Below, one piece after another: positions 7,149 to 13,379 of a stretch of DNA of 13,379 nt (within the stretch, counting starts at the first letter, position 1; every line of letters starts with the position of its first letter). The translations under genes were made by a program, and so were the position numbers. A model generated the notes under the pieces. The model saw nothing but the letters and a program-made list of their open reading frames with translations. It had not been told where the DNA came from and did no database searches. Source of the stretch: an uncultured Acidimicrobiaceae bacterium (GTDB taxonomy: Bacteria; Actinomycetota; Acidimicrobiia; Acidimicrobiales; Ilumatobacteraceae); NCBI GenBank assembly GCA_903934195.1, contig CAIZMV010000090.1:1-13379 (forward strand). Reading direction: 5' to 3'.

Positions 7149-9613
7149 TTCACTACGATGTTCGATCGAACTGTTTCAGAACCTGACGTTCCGCGTCCTG
7201 ACAACACAACATTGACGACTGATCCACTAGTCAGACCCTTAATCACACAACTTGTAGCCGACGTCTTCTTGCATGAACCAGTTGATGGGTTAACAGTTAC
7301 AGACTGAACAGAACCAAGCGAATCCGTTGCTTTCCATTTCACATTTACGACTCCAACAACATTGGACGAAATGGTCGGAGTAATGGCAAGTTTGCCTGAG
7401 GTGATCTTTCCATTAGCGGCTATTCGCAATAGCCCGTAACCACTCGAGTAGATCTTTACGGTTCCTGTCGACATAACGCGGCCGTAGCAGTAGTTCGCCT
7501 TGCCCTTCATTTTTGGCAGGCGAAAAGTTTTTGAGTTTGGCGATGTTCCCTCGCCAAATCCGTAGACACTCTTTGCTCCCTTTTGAGCAATGCAATACAG
7601 TTCGAAAACATCGACGTTGTTTTGGTCGGCCGCATTTGCAACAACAGTGGCGACTAAATCTGTGCCCACAAACTTGCCCCTTACTGTTGGATTCTCAGGT
7701 GTTCCAGCAAGTGTTCGAGCTATGAATCTAGTTTCACGGGTTCCGATTGCGTTTGTACCCTTGACAATCAAGGTATGAGCTGTTTTGCGTTGTAGCCCAA
7801 AGAAGGTACATGTCGAGTCGCCTTCTGGCGCAATAGTGCACGATTGACTGCCTTCAATTTCTGCAGTTGGGTTTCCTATAAGTGGCGAACCACCGCTGTC
7901 TACATGAAACTTGGCAACTATTTCATCAGAAGTGTTTGTAAATGATGCGGAAAAAACTGGCGCTGAGTTTCCAAGCAACTCAGCAGTCGAAGTGCTTCGG
8001 GTTGATCGCGAAAGTCCATTAGCGCCAGAGACTCCAGGTGTGTAGGCCTGAGTTCTACTGATATCTGAAATGGTGCACGACAGTTCCCATACCAACGCAA
8101 CACAACTCTTCGTGGCATCTTCACCAAGGTCAACATTCCATGTTGACGGTTCATTTACACCAAATGCATCGGCTGCGATCTGCCAGGACACCAGGAGACT
8201 CGTTGCACCAGACGGATCTGGAGTTGCCAAAACAGTTGTAGGTGCAGTGACTGCTGAATTAGTAATCGGCTCAATCTGCACTGTCGCTACCGTTCCGTCC
8301 ACCGATGCCAACGTGATCTTGAATCGATTACGCGGGTCTGTCCATGAGCGAAGAGGCAACAAACGAGGATCTGATGCGTAATCAATTTCATTTAACGCCG
8401 CAGTAGGCGGAGTCAAGTCACAGAGATAGCTGGTGCTAGTTGGTGCACCAAGAATTCCCCCGAGACTGATTCGATGTTCTGCAAATTCTTTTGAAGGTTC
8501 AAACGTGATTACTAATCCGCCTTGCGCCGGACGATTGGGATCGGTTACATACGTGAGAGCGTTTGGGTTGTATTGCACCCAGTATGAATTGTCACCCAAT
8601 GTTCCATCTAGGCCTGGAATGTTTATTGCTGTCACCCCGAGGTCTGTACGGTCAGGACGATTCAATGAATATGTTGCAGACGTTCCCGACCACACCGCAC
8701 GATTAGCCTCTGGCAACCAACCAATGCTCGCTAAGAATGTGGGCGAATAAAAGCCAGATGGTCCTGCCATTCCCATAGTGCCTGTTACATCGCCATACTC
8801 AACTTCTTCGCATGGCTTCAGGTACGTCAAAGCGACTCCGGCATTACATGCGTTCGCATGAGGAAAGCCCATGTTGTGTCCTAATTCGTGGGCCCAGATC
8901 CCTTCATAGTTAGGAGACGTGTACGTCCACGTCAGTTTCCCGCCTACTTCACCAAGTCCACCGAAACTACAGTCCTGGTTATCACCGGAAAATGTCATCA
9001 TCAGATGATTTGAAGTGTCATACAGGCCATTCTCCTTCGCAAACGCGACAGCCTTGTCAGACATTGCATAGAAGTCACACTGACCAACTCCGTTAACTGA
9101 CGACACGTCAAGCACCGCTGCAAACCGAACGTTTAACGCCTCTTGGTTCGCAGACATTGCACGCCACCATGGTGTTAGCTTGCTCACAATTGCGTTCGCC
9201 ATCGTGCGGTCTGATGTTTTCCATGTTGCACCTGGCCACTGCAGCGGAATCACCGTTACTGTCCGAGACGCCAAAATTCCGGCGGTTTTTACAGGTTGTC
9301 TCACTTCAACTGCACTTGACATTGAAGAGGCTGAAACTTCCTCTCCTAGTGCAGCAGGAAATTCAAGAACTGAACCGCTGACTTTATTAACAACTACAGA
9401 CTCATCAACCGGCGTAAGGCTCGAACCAGTGTTGATTGCCCATACAGAATTTCCTGCAGCTTCAAACCGGCCATCGTTCGAGGCGAGTTTGCGCAACACC
9501 CCGTTCGTGGTTTTGGGAGCAGTGCGCATTGCGGCATCTGCAGGCGCACTCCACACTGCCGCGCTTGCCGCGATTATGGGAAACAGCAACCAGGTTGCTT
9601 GAAACCTTTTCAT
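7145..9613 (-). CDS. Secreted M11 (gametolysin)-like zinc metallopeptidase with C-terminal Fn3-like domains
   Basis: This 822-residue exported protein has a signal peptide (MKRFQATWLLF..., cut near ADA, residue 27-28) and a likely propeptide to about residue 115. A metzincin catalytic domain follows, with the full zinc motif HELGHNMGFPH: His242, Glu243, His246 and His252. The EYGDVTGTMG segment (272-281) supplies the Met-turn, probably Met280. HELGHNxGxxHA followed by YGDxxxxMG is characteristic of peptidase family M11. Cysteines at 179, 215, 256 and 268 probably form disulfides. After about residue 455 come three or four beta-sandwich repeats that resemble fibronectin type III or Ig-like domains, each with cysteine pairs, possibly for binding substrate or cell wall. 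No LPxTG or membrane anchor is seen, so it is probably released. Its stop codon overlaps the start of the lipoprotein gene. The target protein is unknown; a degradative role or a role against other cells is possible. Confidence 0.88.
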   Translation of the reverse strand: MKRFQATWLLFPIIAASAAVWSAPADAAMRTAPKTTNGVLRKLASNDGRFEAAGNSVWAINTGSSLTPVDESVVVNKVSGSVLEFPAALGEEVSASSMSSAVEVRQPVKTAGILASRTVTVIPLQWPGATWKTSDRTMANAIVSKLTPWWRAMSANQEALNVRFAAVLDVSSVNGVGQCDFYAMSDKAVAFAKENGLYDTSNHLMMTFSGDNQDCSFGGLGEVGGKLTWTYTSPNYEGIWAHELGHNMGFPHANACNAGVALTYLKPCEEVEYGDVTGTMGMAGPSGFYSPTFLASIGWLPEANRAVWSGTSATYSLNRPDRTDLGVTAINIPGLDGTLGDNSYWVQYNPNALTYVTDPNRPAQGGLVITFEPSKEFAEHRISLGGILGAPTSTSYLCDLTPPTAALNEIDYASDPRLLPLRSWTDPRNRFKITLASVDGTVATVQIEPITNSAVTAPTTVLATPDPSGATSLLVSWQIAADAFGVNEPSTWNVDLGEDATKSCVALVWELSCTISDISRTQAYTPGVSGANGLSRSTRSTSTAELLGNSAPVFSASFTNTSDEIVAKFHVDSGGSPLIGNPTAEIEGSQSCTIAPEGDSTCTFFGLQRKTAHTLIVKGTNAIGTRETRFIARTLAGTPENPTVRGKFVGTDLVATVVANAADQNNVDVFELYCIAQKGAKSVYGFGEGTSPNSKTFRLPKMKGKANYCYGRVMSTGTVKIYSSGYGLLRIAANGKITSGKLAITPTISSNVVGVVNVKWKATDSLGSVQSVTVNPSTGSCKKTSATSCVIKGLTSGSVVNVVLSGRGTSGSETVRSNIVVK

Positions 9614-9656
9614 ACCTCAAGCGTAACTGGAATCCACAGACGACTGACGTACTGCG

Positions 9657-10445
9657 TTACTGCGAATTCAGTGCTCGTACCGCATTCATTAGGGGTGTGA
9701 TGTCCACATCAGCCCCACTGCCCTTACCACTGTTTTCACTATGGCCAAATGGATTATCCAAATCGCGCACCAACAACCACAAATAGGCATACGCCAGGCT
9801 CAGAACAGAAGGCGCAATCCACGACATGATTGAAGACGGGAAGCTAACAATTGCCAGCGAGCCCTGCAAAACAAGCACCAATAGCGACATCAAGACATAA
9901 CCAGATTGAACAAAGGACGTATTGCGCACGACAACAATTCTGTTGAGAGTGACATTCAGTTCACCGTTCAACACCAGCAAACGCCCAACATAATGTGACG
10001 CCATTCCGGCCTTCTCTAGATCAACAATCAGTGCGGGAAAATCTGACAGGGCATTCCACATCTGGTCTTCTGAATTAGTCCCAACGAACCAGCCGCCAAT
10101 AGTGTTGGCAACTTTTGCGATGCGCTCGTCAATCATTGCTACATCAAGATCTTTAACGAGCAACCCAGCATGAGCGGTGGAACTAAACCCAGACAGTGCA
10201 ACAGCAACACTGGCTGGCAACTTTTCTGATTCTTTGTAATCAGTAAGGACTCCACCAAGCATGAAACCCAGAATCAGAGTCACGCCCGTGATGACAGAGC
10301 CGATCTCACCAAACGTGGCAACTTCGCCAATTTCGAATACTTCCCGCAAGATATATCGAAGCACCACAACTGCAAAAACTGCTGGCAGCGCCAACAGCGC
10401 TAGGCGAAATCGATTGGAAATAGTTTTAAGTTTTGTGGAGTTCAT
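9657..10445 (-). CDS. Bestrophin-like membrane protein of unknown function
   Basis: The 262-residue product has four clear membrane segments in two pairs: about 15-33 and 47-68, then 181-201 and 206-227, separated by a soluble, mostly helical region of about 110 residues. The segment after the second helix (TDYKESEKLP, 68-77) and the RDLDNPFG sequence (227-234) just after the last helix recall bestrophin-type and DUF4239-type proteins, where an acidic-x-PFG motif follows the last membrane helix. On that basis it might be an anion channel-like protein, but the match is by eye and weak. The ATG at 10443-10445 lies 25 nt after the CCA end of tRNA-Glu, with no visible ribosome site. It is followed after 43 nt by the protease gene. 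Confidence 0.75.
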   Translation of the reverse strand: MNSTKLKTISNRFRLALLALPAVFAVVVLRYILREVFEIGEVATFGEIGSVITGVTLILGFMLGGVLTDYKESEKLPASVAVALSGFSSTAHAGLLVKDLDVAMIDERIAKVANTIGGWFVGTNSEDQMWNALSDFPALIVDLEKAGMASHYVGRLLVLNGELNVTLNRIVVVRNTSFVQSGYVLMSLLVLVLQGSLAIVSFPSSIMSWIAPSVLSLAYAYLWLLVRDLDNPFGHSENSGKGSGADVDITPLMNAVRALNSQ

Positions 10446-10470
10446 CAGTTACAAAAACTAATCCATCAAT

Positions 10471-10546
10471 TGGCAGCCCCAACGGGATTCGAACCCGTGC
10501 CGCCACCTTGAGAGGGTGGTGTCCTAGGCCACTAGACGATGGGGCC
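10471..10546 (-). tRNA. tRNA-Glu (anticodon CUC), CCA encoded
   Basis: A complete 76-nt cloverleaf can be folded by hand. The acceptor GGCCCCA pairs with TGGGGCT, with a G-U pair at 1-72. The anticodon stem CCACC/GGTGG holds the loop CTCTCAA, giving anticodon CTC for Glu. The T arm is ACGGG-TTCGAAT-CCCGT. The discriminator G is followed by a genomically encoded CCA (10471-10473). It lies between tetR and the bestrophin-like gene on the same strand. Confidence 0.96.
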
Positions 10547-10559
10547 AAGTAGCGGTCAA

Positions 10560-10589
10560 ATTGTATAGCCCGAATCTTGCGTTTGGCAG
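10560..10589 (-). promoter_or_regulatory. Probable promoter for tRNA-Glu
   Basis: On the minus strand CTGCCA (10584-10589, four of six matches to TTGACA) is followed after 18 nt by TACAAT (10560-10565, five of six matches to TATAAT). The overlapping TATACA would give 16 nt spacing. The -10 box ends 13 nt before the first tRNA base and the whole element lies in the 61-nt gap behind tetR. It would let tRNA-Glu be made independently of the acyl-CoA operon. Confidence 0.45.
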
Positions 10590-10607
10590 AGGCGTAGGTA
10601 CTGAATT

Positions 10608-11207
10608 TCAGCCAAACAGCACGGAATGAACAGCACGCTTGGCAATTTCATTCCACTTTGCGCCTTGGTTGTCTTCTGGCGAGATTTCAATAAGCACACG
10701 ACCCCATGCCATGCCATCGAACCATGCAACGAACGCTGCGACATCTAACTCTTTGTTTACAAATCCCTTGGACTGAGCGATTCTCATAGCTTCCGTAGCA
10801 ATAAGTAGCGACTGCTTCTGTGCGGTTGCAACAGCGTCTAATAATGCAGGTCTGCCAAATGCATTTCCCAACACATTTACTCGATGCTGCCGTGCAATCT
10901 CTCGGACCGAACTGAAGAACATGTCCATCATCGAATCGATAAGAGCAACGAAACTTTCACGTGATTCTGTTTCTTCTATCCGGCGTTTCAATTCAACTGC
11001 GTTACCGTAAACAGCTTTTTGAAACCGCTCGACATGTGCCGCTTCGATCAACCCGTTGAGGTTGCCGTAATGGTGATACAGAGAACTGGGAGATACGCCA
11101 ACTTCAGCCAAAATAGAATCAAGACGTATCGCCGATTCTCCACCCTCGTTAATGGTTTCTATCGCTACTCGCAACAGAGCGTCTTTTGTTGATTCAGTAA
11201 TGGCCAT
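10608..11207 (-). CDS. TetR-family transcriptional regulator
   Basis: This 199-residue protein has the TetR layout. The N-terminal helix-turn-helix spans about residues 26-54 (AIRLDSILAEVGV, then SPSSLYHHYGNLNGLI), followed by an all-helical ligand-binding and dimer domain. TetR proteins next to acyl-CoA genes usually repress them until an acyl-CoA or related ligand binds, so it probably controls the two genes upstream; no operator could be identified. The start is the ATG at 11207 because GAGGAA sits at good spacing before it and the helix-turn-helix then begins at the usual distance. The frame stays open upstream to 11336, but that part overlaps the dehydrogenase gene. It begins 22 nt after the dehydrogenase stop, so it is co-transcribed with its probable targets, giving feedback. 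Confidence 0.92.
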   Translation of the reverse strand: MAITESTKDALLRVAIETINEGGESAIRLDSILAEVGVSPSSLYHHYGNLNGLIEAAHVERFQKAVYGNAVELKRRIEETESRESFVALIDSMMDMFFSSVREIARQHRVNVLGNAFGRPALLDAVATAQKQSLLIATEAMRIAQSKGFVNKELDVAAFVAWFDGMAWGRVLIEISPEDNQGAKWNEIAKRAVHSVLFG

Positions 11208-11229
11208 CAAATTCCTCAGAACACTAACT

Positions 11230-12441
11230 TTATGTCGCTTGAGGTTCGCGGGGAAGGCCAAGTACGCGTTCACCCAAAATGTTGTGCTGAATCTCATCGG
11301 TGCCACCTGCGATTGATTGCCCAGGGACAGATACAAGAACTTCCGCCACCATGCCAGCAGCCGGAGAATCTGTGCCCATCAACATTCCGTCAGCTCCAGC
11401 TATGCGACCATGGGCAAGCGATGCAAGACGAGCAATCGTGCTCATGGCCAACTTGCCAACTGATCCTTCAGCGCCCGGTGGCTTACCAAGCTCACGCGCA
11501 GCACGAGCACGATCTGCAGTCCACCCGCTGACTTTTTGCATGGCGATAATACGTGCAACCTCTTGGCGCAACATTGAATCTGCATTGAGTTCACGTTCTG
11601 TGAGTTGCGGGACAAGTAGATCGACACGGCCTGCACGTTGCGGATACCACTTGTAGGTTTCCATGTATTCCGTGTATTCAATGAGCGCCTCTTGCACTGC
11701 TTTCCCACCAGTACTTACTTTGGGTCGCGACACAATATTGCCGAAGCGCCGTTCATGAGCAAGTGTCGCCAAAGCAACGGTCCACCCTGCATTCACATCA
11801 CCCACGACAAAATCTTTTGGCAGGCGTGCATCTGTCATAAACACTTCATTGAACGACGAGTGATAATTCATTTGGGCCAATGGACGAACCATGACTCCCT
11901 CTTGTTTCATTGGCAATACAAAATATGTGATGCCGTGATGCTTTGACACCGACGAATCTGTGCGTGCCAACAAGATTCCGTAATCAGCATGATGCGCACT
12001 GGTGTTCCACACTTTCTGCCCATTGATGACCCATTCGTCGCCATCAAGTACGGCTTTTGCAGACAGACCAGCAAGGTCTGAGCCTGCGCCTGGTTCACTG
12101 AAAAGTTGGCACCATGAATACTCACCAGTCAGTGTGGGACGCAGGAACCGTGACTTCATATCTGCTGAACCATGTTCAAGAATTGTGGGTGCAGCTAAAG
12201 ACATTCCAACGCCTGTTGGCAAACCCGGCGCACCGACTGCGTTCAGTGCAAGCGACACAGTGCGTTCGCTCCATGCGGGAAGGCCTTTACCCATCCATTG
12301 CGTTGGCCAATGCGGAACTGCCCACCCCGAATCAACAAGGCGCTCGCGCCATTCACGTAATGAAAGTTCCGGATTCCAATTCTCGTTCAACCACGCGGTG
12401 CATTGTTCATGGACAGAGTCGGGATTGAGATCGACCGACAT
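11230..12441 (-). CDS. Acyl-CoA dehydrogenase (FadE-like)
   Basis: The 403-residue flavoprotein should carry out FAD-dependent alpha,beta-dehydrogenation of an acyl-CoA. Motifs in order are FSEPGAGSDLAGL (114-126), the beta-domain stretch VINGQKVWNTSAHHADYGILLART (starting at 138, flavin contact) and GGTDEIQHNILGERVLGLPRE (from 379, C-terminal flavin and dimer region). The Glu376 catalytic base of medium-chain enzymes falls on a glycine (GGT). Glu230 in AHERR aligns with Glu254 of isovaleryl-CoA dehydrogenase and is the likely base instead. This pattern is common in actinobacterial FadE proteins that act on branched, steroid-derived or other bulky acyl-CoAs; the substrate is unknown. The ATG at 12441 is 7 nt after the end of the hydratase homologue and has no clear ribosome site; the frame opens up to 12531 but overlaps that gene. 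Confidence 0.93.
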   Translation of the reverse strand: MSVDLNPDSVHEQCTAWLNENWNPELSLREWRERLVDSGWAVPHWPTQWMGKGLPAWSERTVSLALNAVGAPGLPTGVGMSLAAPTILEHGSADMKSRFLRPTLTGEYSWCQLFSEPGAGSDLAGLSAKAVLDGDEWVINGQKVWNTSAHHADYGILLARTDSSVSKHHGITYFVLPMKQEGVMVRPLAQMNYHSSFNEVFMTDARLPKDFVVGDVNAGWTVALATLAHERRFGNIVSRPKVSTGGKAVQEALIEYTEYMETYKWYPQRAGRVDLLVPQLTERELNADSMLRQEVARIIAMQKVSGWTADRARAARELGKPPGAEGSVGKLAMSTIARLASLAHGRIAGADGMLMGTDSPAAGMVAEVLVSVPGQSIAGGTDEIQHNILGERVLGLPREPQAT

Positions 12442-12448
12442 GTTGTGC

Positions 12449-13279
12449 TTATAGACCGGACGGATCAATTGCCATGCCGAAACGCAACTTGTTATTGGCA
12501 TGTCCGAGATGCTGCAAAGAGAACGCAGCACGAAATGCGTTGTACTGGCCTTGGGCTTCCAGCGTCTGATTCACCGATTCTTTGGCAAGCTTTAAAGCAA
12601 AGCCAGGTTTGGTTGCAATTTTTGCGGCCATAGCCATTGTGGCTGAGTCAAGCTCTGCTGCCGGTACCACTCTGTTGATCATGCCCGCATCCATTGCTTC
12701 TTGAGATGTGAACGTGTCGCCAGTAAAGAGAAGTTCTTTTGCTTTACGCGCGCCAAACTCCCATGGGTGAGCAAAGTACTCAACGCCGTTGACACCGAAG
12801 GCGACGACTGGGTCTGAGAATGTTGCATCGTCTGCAGCAATGATGATGTCAGCAACCCACAACAACATGAGTCCACCAGCAATGGTCATGCCCTGAGCAG
12901 CTGCAATAACTGGCTTTGGAATATTGCGCCAACGCCAACACATGTTGAAGTACACCTCTTCCTCATGCGCCATCATTCCTTCTTGGCCTTCGCCGGTGAA
13001 TCCTGACTGTGGAAACACTTGAGGGAAATCAAGATGGTTTGATTTGTCGCGCAAGTCATGCCCAGCCGAGAAATGTTTTCCCTCGGCACGAAGAACAATG
13101 ACTTTGACATTTGAATCGCGAGCTGCTGCGTCGTAACAGGCATTCAGTTCGTAGGTCATCTGATTGTTCTGCGCATTGCGCTTGCTGTCACGATTCAGCG
13201 AAATAACGGCGATGCCTTGATCGCCCGGTTGTTGAACACGGTAAGAAACCGTTTCAAGGGAGTTGATATCAACGTCCAT
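12449..13279 (-). CDS. Enoyl-CoA hydratase/isomerase-family (crotonase) protein lacking both usual catalytic glutamates
   Basis: This 276-residue protein has the crotonase fold. The first oxyanion-hole segment is HFSAGHDLR (69-77) and the second is GMTIAGG (130-136), followed by ADIIIAADDATFSDP (143-157). Aligned by eye to rat crotonase, Glu144 falls on Met138 and Glu164 on Val158, so neither glutamate of a standard hydratase is present. It may be an isomerase, hydrolase or hydratase with another base (Asp156 is a candidate), or a family member with an unknown reaction. From memory, the GVEYFAHPWE-G-RKAKELLFTGD segment occurs in a group of mycobacterial EchA-type proteins. The ATG at 13279 is the only ATG/GTG start that avoids the tRNA-Gln gene: the next base is spacer and 13281 is the tRNA 3' end. 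There is no room for a ribosome site. It is the first gene of the acyl-CoA operon. Confidence 0.92.
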   Translation of the reverse strand: MDVDINSLETVSYRVQQPGDQGIAVISLNRDSKRNAQNNQMTYELNACYDAAARDSNVKVIVLRAEGKHFSAGHDLRDKSNHLDFPQVFPQSGFTGEGQEGMMAHEEEVYFNMCWRWRNIPKPVIAAAQGMTIAGGLMLLWVADIIIAADDATFSDPVVAFGVNGVEYFAHPWEFGARKAKELLFTGDTFTSQEAMDAGMINRVVPAAELDSATMAMAAKIATKPGFALKLAKESVNQTLEAQGQYNAFRAAFSLQHLGHANNKLRFGMAIDPSGL

Positions 13280-13280
13280 T

Positions 13281-13355
13281 TGGTTGGGGAACAAGGACTC
13301 GAACCCTGAATAACAGTTCCAGAAACTGCTGTGTTGCCAATTACACCATTCCCCA
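13281..13355 (-). tRNA. tRNA-Gln (anticodon CUG), CCA encoded
   Basis: A 75-nt cloverleaf folds by hand. The acceptor TGGGGAA pairs with TTCCCCA and the D stem is GTGT/ACAC. The anticodon stem GCAGT/ACTGT holds the loop TTCTGGA, giving anticodon CTG for Gln. The T arm is CAGGG-TTCGAGT-CCTTG. The U1-A72 pair is typical of glutamine tRNAs. Discriminator A is followed by an encoded CCA (13281-13283). One base separates the CCA from the start codon of the crotonase-family gene. Confidence 0.95.
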
Positions 13356-13366
13356 GTGCGTGCACC

Positions 13367-13372
13367 AGTTTA
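13367..13372 (-). promoter_or_regulatory. Possible -10 element for tRNA-Gln
   Basis: TAAACT on the minus strand lies 11 nt before the first base of tRNA-Gln, a suitable -10 distance. The matching -35 region would fall outside the window, so this is tentative. If real, it would drive both the tRNA and the acyl-CoA operon. Confidence 0.28.
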
Positions 13373-13379
13373 GCGGTGA

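Noticed and set aside
9180..9602. Plus-strand open frame of 140 codons
   Set aside because: It is antisense to the start of the metallopeptidase, including its signal peptide, with no domain of its own.
10601..10611. Short palindrome ctgaatttcag at the end of tetR, considered as terminator or operator
   Set aside because: The arms are only 5 bp, no T-run follows on either strand, and half of it lies within the tetR stop region; it is not distinguishable from chance.
12002..12454. Plus-strand open frame of 150 codons
   Set aside because: It is antisense to the conserved N-terminal half of the acyl-CoA dehydrogenase and has no recognisable protein features.
13280..13294. TTG start at 13294 for the crotonase-family gene
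   Set aside because: It lies inside the acceptor and CCA sequence of tRNA-Gln; the ATG at 13279 is the sensible start.
13281..13355. tRNA-Gln 3' end considered as an att site of an integrated element
   Set aside because: No second copy of the tRNA 3' end was seen in the window and there is no integrase or other mobile gene.

Overview
The window looks like a stretch of a moderate-GC (roughly half G+C, by eye) actinobacterial chromosome. The best guess is the Acidimicrobiia/Ilumatobacter-like or aquatic lineages. The reasons are a probable F420-dependent luciferase-like oxidoreductase, a MoeZ-type sulfurtransferase without zinc cysteines, FadE-like and EchA-like acyl-CoA enzymes, a small protein that resembles actinobacterial proteins of unknown function, threonine-rich linkers on exported proteins, and few clear Shine-Dalgarno sites. 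The taxonomic call is inference; no rRNA or marker gene is present. Thirteen protein genes and two tRNA genes fill the window almost completely, and no intergenic gap exceeds about 65 bases.

Layout. 19-1989 (minus strand): a sirtuin gene followed 18 nt later by a rhodanese-MoeB/ThiF fusion. 2049-4161 (plus strand, divergent from the sirtuin): a tight three-gene run of a small protein of unknown function, an exported SGNH hydrolase and an LLM-type oxidoreductase. 4166-13355 (all minus strand, read from high to low coordinates): tRNA-Gln(CUG), an enoyl-CoA hydratase/isomerase homologue, an acyl-CoA dehydrogenase, a TetR regulator, tRNA-Glu(CUC), a bestrophin-like membrane protein, a large secreted M11-like metallopeptidase overlapping a threonine-linker lipoprotein by ATGA, undecaprenyl-diphosphatase UppP and a GH4 glycosidase.

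How the genes may work together. The hydratase homologue, dehydrogenase and TetR gene form a compact acyl-CoA catabolic unit in which the TetR protein probably senses an acyl-CoA. It lies exactly between two tRNA genes: its first start codon comes one base after the encoded CCA of tRNA-Gln, and the next tRNA has its own plausible promoter just after tetR. The protease, lipoprotein and UppP genes form an envelope-directed group. The sirtuin and rhodanese-MoeB pair is likely co-transcribed, with roles in protein deacylation and sulfur-carrier activation.

Nothing here is an obviously new defence or mobile system; there is no CRISPR array, insertion sequence, integrase or phage gene. The points most worth a second look are the tRNA-Gln/start-codon junction, the loss of both classical crotonase glutamates in the hydratase homologue, the coupled metzincin-lipoprotein pair, and the reversed domain order of the MoeZ-like protein.
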